From Astragalus membranaceus (lineage: Eukaryota > Streptophyta > Magnoliopsida > Fabales > Fabaceae), in assembly GCA_039519185.1 (NCBI GenBank), contig CM076854.1, positions 13,303,192-13,367,191 on the forward strand: a stretch of DNA of 64,000 bases. The letters run 5' to 3'. Positions 55,676 to 64,000 of this stretch are shown in pieces. Within the stretch, counting starts at the first letter, position 1; every line of letters starts with the position of its first letter. The notes under the pieces are model-generated. The model searched no databases. It had not been told where the DNA came from and worked only from the letters and a program-made list of their open reading frames with translations. A program made the position numbers and the translations under genes.

Positions 55676-58600
55676 TCACACCAATGAATTATTCCACCAT
55701 TGGGCTACAGTCATATTACAACTCCTTCCTAATCTACCCGCAAACCAACTCCAAGAGGTATGGTTGATATTGCTAATAACCGCTTCATGATTAGAAACTA
55801 TCTCTTGGAATATTCGACGATTCCTTTCCAACCACAGTGCCCAAACTGTTGCTAGCAAAATCAAGAATTTGAATTTCCTGCAATGTTTTCCTATTACCAA
55901 GCCACCATACCACATAAAATGCTCTAGCCCATATAATTCTGCCTTCGGTTGTCTATCACTCCACCTGTTAACATCCTGCCAATTTGTATGTGCAAACAGA
56001 CATCCAAAGAAATAGATGTGCTAATGATTCACTATTTTCATTACGCACATATCGGGAAACATGACTCTTGTAGAGTAACCCCTCTGACAATTAAATTATC
56101 TCGTATAGGGAGCTTCCCAATCAACAAACGCCACCCAAATATACACACTTTTGAGGTACATGTAATTTCCATAGACCTTTCAGACCCTCTTGAATCTCCT
56201 CTCCAACATTACTTTCTTGCAAACCAAACAACAAAAAAGTATAACATGATTTAACGGAAAAAGAGTTCCCTTTATTACCGATCCACCTCCACCCATCCAT
56301 GGTACTATGACACAACTTAATCTCATGCAAAATCTGCTCAAGAGTCGCTACATCAACCGCTTCCTCAACATCAAGCGCCCAGTCCCAAGTCAAATTCCAA
56401 TGCCAGCGCCATTCTCCCACACCCCCATATCATCAATAGCCGCCTCTGGATTAGATGAAAGCCAATATAAGTTGGGAAACGCCACAACCAACACTTCATT
56501 TGCCAACCATTTTTGGTTCCAGAAATTCACAAGTCTCCCGTTCCAAACAACACAATTCACGGATGGCGTAAAAAAATTCTGCACCATATAAAAATTGTCA
56601 CCCAGCGTAATTAGATCCCTCCACCAAATGGAATCAGACTTTCCCCAAACTCTATTCACCCTACCAATATATTTGTCTCCTATGTCACTGTATCGATACG
56701 TAAGGATAGGTCTCCATATAGAATTGACGTCGACAATGCATCTCCACTTCCACTTGGTTAACAAAGCGATATTTAAAGCTTCTAAATTTTTTATGCCCAG
56801 TCCCCCATCTTTTTTAGAATTACAAACAAGATCCCAAGCAACCCAACACATCTTTCTGCCATCACTATGACCACCCCATAACAAATTTGTATTTTTATCA
56901 ATTCATTAAGTACCACTTTCGGTGCCTTATAGAATGATAAAAAATATAAAGGGATGCTATTCAAAACTGAATTAATCAAAGAAACTCTACCTCCCATCGA
57001 TAGATCACGTCTCTTCCAAGATGATAGTCTCGCCCTTACCGCTTACACCACCGGTCTCCAAGTAGAACTCCTCCTAGGATTAGTGCCCACAGGGATGCCC
57101 AAGAACTTGAAAGGAATAGAAGAAATGCTACAGGCCAAAAACGATGAGGCCGATTCAAGGAAGTCATCCCTCAAGTTGATGCCAAACAGGTTGCTCTTAT
57201 GAAAATTGACTTTTAGCCCAGATACCAACTCAAAGCCCCGGAATATAGCTTTAAGACTTCAAAGGTTGTTCCAGGATCCCTTTCCCACTAAAATTGTGTC
57301 GTCCGCAAATTGTAAAAGAGAGTAATGCTGGTCTGGAGACACCTTATAACCTTCAAACAACCCCAAACAGAGAGCCTTCTTCACCATGCCTACAAGGCTT
57401 TCTGCCACAAGTAAATACAAGAACGGTTACAATGGGTCCCCTTCTCTCAATCTCTTATGCACTTGAAAATCCGATGTTGAACTACCATTTACAAGAACTG
57501 CCATTGAATTCTCACAGACACACGCGCACATCCACTGGATCCAGTGCGCATCAAATCCCATCCTCTCCATCATGTAAAAAAGAAAACACCATGAGACTGA
57601 GTTGTATGCCTTCTCAAAATCAACCTTAAAAAGTAAGAATTCATTTCTTCTTCTCTTGGCAAGGTCTACCACCTCATTGACTACTAGGACCCCATCTACT
57701 ATTTGTCTTCCAGAAATAAAAGCAGATTGACAAGGTGAAATAAGCTTGTCTGTAACTTTCTTCAATCTAGCTGATAGAACCTTGGATAAAATCTTATATA
57801 AACAACCAATCAAACAGATAGGTCTATACTCCCTCAGCCCCTGTGAATTATCAGTCTTTGGGATCAAAGCAAGAAAAGAGGCAGTTATACCTTTGTGCAA
57901 CACCGGACAAACCTGAAATTCTTGAATGAAAGCCACAACATCCTCTTTCGCCACCTCCCAAAAATATTTAATGAAACTAAGATTCAACTCGTCAGGACCC
58001 GAGCTTTTATCACCGTCACACCCCCAAATCTCCTCCTTCACCTCTTCCTCTGATATAGGACTAATCAACATCTGATTGTCTTTGTCAGCCAGTTTGGGAA
58101 AAACTAAACCATCTAACACCGGACTGTTATCCACATTATCCTCCAAGCTTTTCACAAAAAAAATTCCGTACCGCTATTTTGACTTCGAATACCTCTTCAA
58201 GAGACCTCCCGTATACCTCCAACACACTCAACTGGTTCATGCGCCTTCTATTTTGAATGCAAGCATGGAAGTACTTTGAATTGGAATCCCCTCTTGTATC
58301 CATCTAACTCTAGATTTTTGTTGTAAAAGACTTTCTTTAAGCTTCAGATTCTGCCAAAAAGAGTGCTGAAGCTTGTTTTCTTGACACTACCGCCGACAAG
58401 TCTAACCCCTATGTCACCGCCACGTCTAACTCGTTAAGTTCTTCCACAATATTTTCAATTTTAAGATCTAACTACCCAAAGACTTCCTTGTTCCAAACTT
58501 CCAACTTGCCTTTCAACAACTTCAGCTTCTCCGTGATGATATATGCCTTCTTACCCTGCACCTGAAAATTATTCCAAACTTCCATAACAAAAGATTTAAA

Positions 58601-59430
58601 CTCTTCATGTTGTAACCAGCAATTATTGAACCGGAAGGGTTTTGGCCCCCAATCTCGGTCAGAGCATAACAAAAAAATTGGGCAGTGATTAGAAATATCC
58701 CTCTTGCCAACTCTCTGGCCCTTGACATGCCAAGCATCAATGAGACCCTCAGTGATAAGAAATCTTTCCAACCTACTAGCAGATATACCATCAGGGCAAA
58801 ACCATGTAAACTTCTTATCTAGCAACAGAGGATCACTTAACTCCACGTCATTGATGAAAACATTAAAATCAGACATATCTTTCAATCTCAAGTTTGTCGA
58901 CACCCCCTTACGTTCCTCTTGTTTAGTAATAGCTTTATAGTCCCCAATCAAACACCACTCCCCTTTCTCACTATTTCTTTTGAGATTGCAAAGTTCATCC
59001 CACAACTGTTTCCTATCGCTCGTATGACAAGGTGCATATACACATACACAAAACAATACCAAAGATCTCCATTAAACACAAATAGCCGCAAAACGATCAC
59101 CATAAATTCTTTGTTTGGCAACCCACAAATCTTTCTTCCACATCATTAATAAGATCTCCATTAAACACAAATAGCCGCAAAACGATCACCATAAATTCTT
59201 TGTTTGGCAACCCACAAATCTTTCTTCCACATCATGATATTACCCCACAAGTTTTCAACCATATAGTCATGTAACACCTCCCTTTTAGTTTCTTGAATGC
59301 AAACTAAATCAAAACTACCTGAACGAATAAGTTGAGACAATCTTCTTCTTTTAGAGTTGTCTCCCAACCCTCTAATATTTAATGACAAGATATTCATTTC
59401 AACACCGCTTTGTCCTTCCTTCTCAAGCAA
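55676..59430 (-). pseudogene. LINE ORF2 (endonuclease and reverse transcriptase), broken
   Basis: The endonuclease begins NILSLNIRGLGDNSKRRR with IQETK. Later motifs are altered: GDYKAI for GDFNAV, RLERFL for RLDRFL, and SNHCP for SDHCP, so metal-binding and catalytic residues are lost. The RT has LIPKTDNSQGLREYRPI, FISGRQIVDGVLVVNE, FKVDFEKAYNSVSW and FADDT (57295-57309, catalytic pair intact), then SSFLACSISSIPFKFLGIPVG and MGGRVSLINSVLNSIPLYF. Frame changes separate the blocks near 59062-59161, 58155-58472, 57228-57427 and after 56800. An 89-bp duplication lies inside the endonuclease. Confidence 0.85.
59062..59238. repeat. 89-bp tandem duplication within the LINE endonuclease
   Basis: AAGATCTCCATTAAACACAA starts at 59062 and again at 59151, followed by the same ~84 bp in both. 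It separates the two halves of the endonuclease reading. Confidence 0.9.
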
Positions 59431-59469
59431 GCTTCATTATCTCTTTGTTCAGCTTCAACGATACGGTTC

Positions 59470-61250
59470 ACATAATCATCGTCTCCCAAAGAACCCGTCA
59501 CACCCAAAGATTTCACTAGATCTCATACCTTCGCCGCCACTGTCTTAATTTGTAGAGCCCAAATACGATTGTTGCCTTGTATAAAATCACATGTACTTGT
59601 AGAATCACAACACAACACAGAACCACCGGAAAACATTGAAGAAGAACGAGACCGATTGTTCCTCTGTTACCGCCCATCGAACCTTGATTACACTCTGGCC
59701 ACGAAGAGATTGATACCAACTCATGTCGTACCAAATTTCTCTTGTTTGCACGCACAGGTGCGGTTAAGAAACCTTTACTAGATAATTTCTTCCTATGAAC
59801 TTGCTTTTGCGGTTGATGAAGATTCTTGTTCGGTGATTGAGTCTGGTTCAAATTTGGGATTGAAGGGAGTTCGCAATCAGCAAAGACCACTTGAACCGAA
59901 AGTGAATCGATTGGGGTGTCCTGGACTTGCTTGCCAATCATAGAATTAACAGCTATAGCAATTGACCCACGCTGCTTAAGAGGCCCAGTTGACTCTGAAA
60001 CATGCGCATTAGCCCTGAACTATTTGATTGATCATTCATCCCATTGTCAATTTGTCTTTCATTCACAACCAATGTGCCACGTCTTGTACTTACATGAGAA
60101 TTGGCTGATTTGCATTTATTGTCATTTCCATCATCAAAACACACATCATGCCCTACTCCTCTCCATTCATTAATATTTTCCATATCTTCTTCCCCCTCCA
60201 CATGAGTTTTCGGCGAGTCCTACGGCCACTCCTCCTCCACGTCATCAGAGAGATATTCTGATGCAACCTCCTCTTCACCACTCGTCTGGACTAGTTTCTA
60301 TTGCATGGGGCCAAACCAATTTTCGACCATCTTGATTTTGTATGTCACTCCATTGATAACCACTGAGCAAATTTCATTAATAGGATCTACTAATTTTGTT
60401 CGAATTAGAACCCTTGCCATATCCATCACTCGTAGTTTCTCAGTATTGTCGTCGGCATTCAAATATACCCTACATGATCAGTGAGAGTAGAGAAGAACTT
60501 CGGACACCATGCATGGGTGGGGATACCATAACAAAGAATCCATACTAACCTCTCCTTGTCTATAACCGTCGGGCTCCAAGGCCGTATCTCCTTAGACCAT
60601 TATTGTAGCCACTCCTTCGCCTCCTCCACAAACCCCTGTACATCCTCCTCCTCACGCCTTTCCAATATTGCCAGATTCACATCCAAAGGCGTGACTAGGA
60701 CAGAGAAAACCCCTTGCATCGCAAAAGTTTCCTGAATATTGTATGTTTTCACTGGATGTAACACCTCACCTACCATAGCTTTGCCAAGCTTCGTGACGAC
60801 TTCCTCCGGCTGAAAACTTTCTTCCTCGTCGAACCACTCAAATATTCTAGTATCATTAACCTTCTTGACCCAAATAGTCTTCGGTTATATAACTTCCTTT
60901 TCCTTCTTCTTTGTTATCGTTGCCGTATACCCAAATAGTTCGGTTATAGTCTTCGGTTATAACTCCTTCTTGACCCAAATAGTCTTCGGTTATAACTCTC
61001 TCAAATCTAGGCAAGTTAACAAAGAGTTTCTCACCTCCAACAAAAACATTACCAAGCACTATAGCGAAGCGCTACGGATCCTCCACCTGGATGTATCGAG
61101 CAAACCCAAATCTTCTTCCTACGCGATCTCTTCGGGAAGGAATAACAACTTCAATAATCTTCCCATAACAACCCATCACTCATAGAAGGTCTTTTGCCAT
61201 GGTATCCTCTGTAGAGTTCGAAATACAGAAGGATGTGATTTGTTCATTAC
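59470..61250 (-). pseudogene. LINE ORF1 with RRM-like domain, broken
   Basis: On the minus strand from about 61170 it reads GKIIEVVIPSRRDRVGRRFG, FARYIQVEDP and FVNLPRF, an RRM (RNP1-like GRRFGFARY) as in many plant L1 ORF1 proteins. A DUF4283-like block with WSKEIRPWSPTV and LCYGIPTHAW follows near 60600-60500. Later frames (60201-59953, 59941-59516) have no clear domain. Stops and a local duplication of CCCAAATAGTCTTCGGTTAT (60870-61000) break it. Confidence 0.7.
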
Positions 61251-61284
61251 CCCTTATCTTCTTGATATTACACTACAAGAAAAA

Positions 61285-61540
61285 TTGGACTTTTCGGCGG
61301 GCAAAATCCGCCGGAAAAGCCAAAATTCCGCCGAAAATGTGGACTTTCGGCGAATTTTTGGCGCCGGTAGCCAGCTCGCAGGAAACGGTTTCCGGCGGAT
61401 TTCGTGGCGCCGAAACATCCGTCGGAAATTTCCGGCGGATAATCCGCCGGAAAATCCAAAAAAAATTCGTATGATTTTCTCCGCCGGAAAGCCCACGGCA
61501 GAGTATCCGCCGGAAAGTCCACAAATCCGCCGGAAAAACT
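61285..61540. repeat. 3' subterminal array of CACTA 4
   Basis: About a dozen copies of TCCGCCGGAAA or its complement within 250 bp. Overlapping open frames here on both strands are repeat artefacts. Confidence 0.85.
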
Positions 61541-62696
61541 TTTTTTTTTAAATTAATTATTTTTAAAAAATAAAAATTATTTTTTTTTTTAAAAATCGTT
61601 TTATTTAAAAAATTAATATTATTTTATTAAAAAATTTAATTGATTATTTTATTAAAAACTTTAATTATTGATAAAAAATAAAATTTAATAATTAATTAAT
61701 TTACTATTTAAAAAAATAAAAATTAGGAATGAAAATTAATCATTAATTTAAATAAATATATATCCATACAAAAAAAATATCCATACAATAAATAAATCTT
61801 CATACAACAAAATAAAATAATCCAAAGCTATTGGGGTGGCTGCTGGTCTGACTCATCACCCTGATAATAGGTATCATCGGATTCAAGAAAAGCAGTAATC
61901 GAATCGATAATATTAAGATCGATGTGGGGCTGCTAGGGTGACCCCCGCTGGGGGTGCTGGTTTGACCGGTTTGGCTGGTGGGGTGACTGCTGCTGGGGCT
62001 GCTGGTATGGCTGAGGTGCATACTGCTGGGAATACTGGGGTGCATACTACTGCTGAGGCCACTGCTGAAATGCACCGCTGTAATGTTGTTGCGGCTGCTG
62101 CGGCAGTTAGGATGGCATATGTGATGAGGATGGCCTCGAGTGCTGAGACATCAGCTGATCCTGCAAAATCTTAAAGCGCTCCTCATTTATCCTAGCCTGC
62201 TCCGGAGCTACCCTAGCCCGCTCCTCCATGTGCTCCTCAGCTATCCTGGCTTTCTCCCGAAGCGCATGCACTTCCCGTTCACTTTGCTCCTGCCGCTCGG
62301 CAAACTGACGCTGGGCCTCGCTCAGTTGGTGCGTCAATTGCGTAACAGCAGGCAACTCACCAGTATTGGGAACATAAGAGCGACCAGTACTCGAGGATCC
62401 AGAATGTGAAGCTGATAGACTCGGAATAATGCTTGTTCGGAAAGCAGCCGGTCCAATACCACCTGATCCTACCATACGATTACTCTTTTGGGGACCAATT
62501 GCTCTCTCCCAAATATCACGAGCTACTCTAGCCTCCTCCACTGGATCGATATCAGCTGCCCCACTGCTCAGTTGTGACTGATGGTACTCAGTCAGCCCAC
62601 CCTGGAAGCTCTCCTGAAAAAAATAACCCAACAAAAAAATAACTATAGCAAAGTGAATATTATATTAAGACTACTTTTGCTATAGTTGTTTTTTTG

Positions 62697-62842
62697 CCTG
62701 AGTGGCATCGCTACCTTCATATGCGGGAGGACACTGGTGACTTTGCTACTTGTAAAAGTAGTTTTACCTGAATATTCCTCGCCCGATCTGTAGCAAAGTC
62801 ACCAGTGTCCTCCCGCATATGAAGGTAGCGATGCCACTCAGG
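62697..62842. repeat. 53-bp perfect inverted duplication of a TnpA exon segment
   Basis: 62697-62749 is the exact inverse of 62790-62842, with 40 bp between. The right copy is the genuine exon (it matches 19030-19110 of CACTA 1); the left copy is an inverted extra. Confidence 0.9.
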
Positions 62843-62871
62843 GAAAGTGATTGCCCTTTGTTCCCTCGCCT

Positions 62872-62902
<31 letters not shown>
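62872..62902. repeat. TA microsatellite in CACTA 4
   Basis: About 15 TA units, in the intron where CACTA 1 also has a short TA run. Confidence 0.9.
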
Positions 62903-62905
<3 letters not shown>

Positions 62906-63813
62906 AACTATTAATTAATACACATGAAAATGACTAGTTAATTATAAATAATTAATTAATCAAGTAATAAAGTAATAAATTTACCAAACGCGTGTGATGC
63001 GTTGCAGTATTAACACTCCCCCCTGTGTGTGTGCAGCCACCTTTTTCAGAAGCCTGGTTCTTCTTGGCTTTCTCACAAAAATTCCTAAATTCTTGTGTCT
63101 GCCAGTACTCCTGTAACCCAGCCCAAGTTGAGTCTCCCATATAAGATGGCTTCGCATTCTTACCACGCGCCTCCCGCAGTAATTCAGAATAGCGATGGGA
63201 ACATCTCTTATGGAAGACTCTCTCAACTTCCCTTTGCTGCTCTGGTAACCATGTACATTTTTCCTATTTAAGAAATTTACAATAATGTTGTTAATTATAA
63301 GTTATATAAAAGGAAACAAAAATAAATTAATAAATAATAATAAATATACTTACGAATCGCCAGCAGTCTCCAATATGATACGCCCATCAGGTGTATACCT
63401 CACCACCTCATGGTCAACAGTGAATGTGCGTACCCCATCAGAATCAACATCTGTCGGGGCTAAGCCATCAGTAGCAGCAGGAATCACTGGGACCCCAGCA
63501 GTACTAGTACTGGCACCCTCAGACCCAGGTGGTGGAAAATATCTGCCACCAGAAACAACAACACGAGCAGGCATAACACGACGCCCTAGGCGAGTAGAAG
63601 TCTTCCGCCTGCTAGTGCTGGCGGCATCACCCGTGACAGGTGGAGGAACATATGTCTCGTCATCGGATCCTGAGTGAGATGCCATGACCGTATCTAGACA
63701 TATACATTTAAACAAACAAACATACACTAAACAAGGTTAACATAAACATACTAAACAAAAAGATATAAACATAACAAACATAAATTACATCGTTGATTAA
63801 AAATAGGTTAACC

Positions 63814-64000
63814 CTAATTGGAATCCCATTCATTCTCAAAATCATCATCATCAGAGGAGTGAATTCTTGATACACCAATATGGTTTGTTGCATCTTCATC
63901 AGCATCTTCTTCGTCATCAACTTCATCGCCGGTGTTTGGCTCATCACATAAACGAGTAATGGGTTCAACTTCAATCAGTTCATTTACATTAGACATCTCT
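63814..64000 (-). CDS. TNP2-like transposase of CACTA 4, C-terminal end (partial)
   Basis: Minus-strand frame from the window edge to the stop at 63814-63816. It encodes SNVNELIEVEPITRLCDEPN, then an Asp/Glu-rich tail ending FENEWDSN, nearly the same as the end of the CACTA 1 transposase (17554-17742). It is the acidic tail after the DUF4216-like domain. Whether the upstream gene is intact cannot be seen. Confidence 0.85.
   Translation of the reverse strand, partial: EMSNVNELIEVEPITRLCDEPNTGDEVDDEEDADEDATNHIGVSRIHSSDDDDFENEWDSN

Larger units (their letters stand above)
55590..61270 (-). mobile_element. L1-clade LINE, minus strand, 5' end cut by CACTA 4
   Basis: Reading from high to low coordinates: ORF1 with an RRM-like domain (from about 61250), endonuclease (59430-58472), reverse transcriptase (58155-56800) and a zf-RVT-like C-terminal region (about 56420-55676). 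An A-rich 3' end lies near 55590. Many frameshifts and stops. At the high end it runs directly into the terminus of CACTA 4 at 61271. The target duplication of the LINE could not be identified. Confidence 0.85.
61828..63685 (-). pseudogene. TnpA-like gene of CACTA 4
   Basis: The ATG at 63683-63685 starts MASHSGSDDETYVPPP. Exon 1 ends near 63345 with RIILETAGDS. Exon 3 lies at about 63265-62996, with EQQREVERVFHKRCSHRYS, MGDSTWAGLQEYWQTQEF and GGCTHTGGSVNTATHHTRL intact. The next exon is near 62870-62770 and the last begins after CAG at about 62614 (ESFQGGLTEYHQSQ). I did not find the short exon 2 of CACTA 1 between 63345 and 63270; it may be deleted. The last exon has the Glu/Arg coiled coil, then breaks near 62105 (stop in frame) before the Gln/Pro-rich tail ending at 61828. 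Better preserved than the CACTA 1 copy in exons 1 and 3. Confidence 0.8.
61271..64000 (-). mobile_element. CACTA transposon 4, 3' part, same family as CACTA 1
   Basis: The terminus CACTACAAGAAAAATTGG at 61271 matches the right end of CACTA 1. TCCGCCGGAAA-type subterminal repeats follow (61300-61540), then the TnpA-like gene and the end of the TNP2-like gene, all on the minus strand. It continues past the window edge. The triplet before it is TTA. Its subterminal motif is CCGCCGGAAA rather than the CCGCCGCAAA of CACTA 1. Confidence 0.9.

Noticed and set aside
61240..61551. Five overlapping Arg/Phe/Pro-rich frames
   Set aside because: Artefacts of the CCGCCGGAAA array at the end of CACTA 4.

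Overview
The window is nuclear DNA of a flowering plant: introns with plant-type splice sites, a chalcone synthase gene, tRNA-iMet-primed LTR retrotransposons, L1-type LINEs, CACTA transposons and an endogenous pararetrovirus relic. A papilionoid legume is plausible from the general style of the repeats, but nothing here proves it. Only one intact host gene was found, a two-exon chalcone synthase at 23615-25461. Almost everything else is mobile DNA, and much of it is nested.

Region 1 (1-22154) is a tower of insertions in a caulimovirid-like pol region. The pol lies in three pieces on the + strand (2-1333, 8830-9117, 20585-21334). The first gap is a non-autonomous, minus-strand LTR element of 7.5 kb (LTRs 1334-4197 and 6138-8824). 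The second gap is an 11.5-kb CACTA transposon (9118-20581, target duplication ATC). That transposon carries broken TNP2-like and TnpA-like genes, a 300-bp inverted duplication near its 5' end and a 2.55-kb solo LTR inside the transposase gene.

Region 2 (22155-26350) holds a MITE-like element, a long TA microsatellite, the chalcone synthase gene with promoter motifs, and a SINE with a 20-bp target duplication.

Region 3 (26880-41850) is more nested DNA. It has a MULE-like element whose long arms end in tRNA-like sequence. A CACTA element (29974-33858) sits inside a LINE and carries fragments of an ALDH3-type aldehyde dehydrogenase and of fimbrin. A second CACTA element of the same family (35244-38725) sits inside a Stowaway-like MITE, carries a CCDC25-like exon and is itself interrupted by a 1.9-kb solo LTR. 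A TRIM-like element follows at 39882-40981.

Region 4 (41857-49361) is a very young Copia retrotransposon: its 1302-bp LTRs differ at about five sites. Its gag has a stop codon, a 392-bp solo LTR sits between gag and pol, and its reverse transcriptase has YVDN in place of YVDD.

Region 5 (49367-64000) holds a 135-bp tandem array, a perfect 39-bp hairpin, a decayed Tat-like Ty3/gypsy element (51088-55230), a minus-strand L1 LINE with a damaged endonuclease (55590-61270), and the 3' part of a second copy of the first CACTA family (61271 to the window edge).

The genes do not form a pathway. The architecture is one flavonoid gene in a transposon-rich setting, with well-resolved insertion junctions that give a relative order of events.
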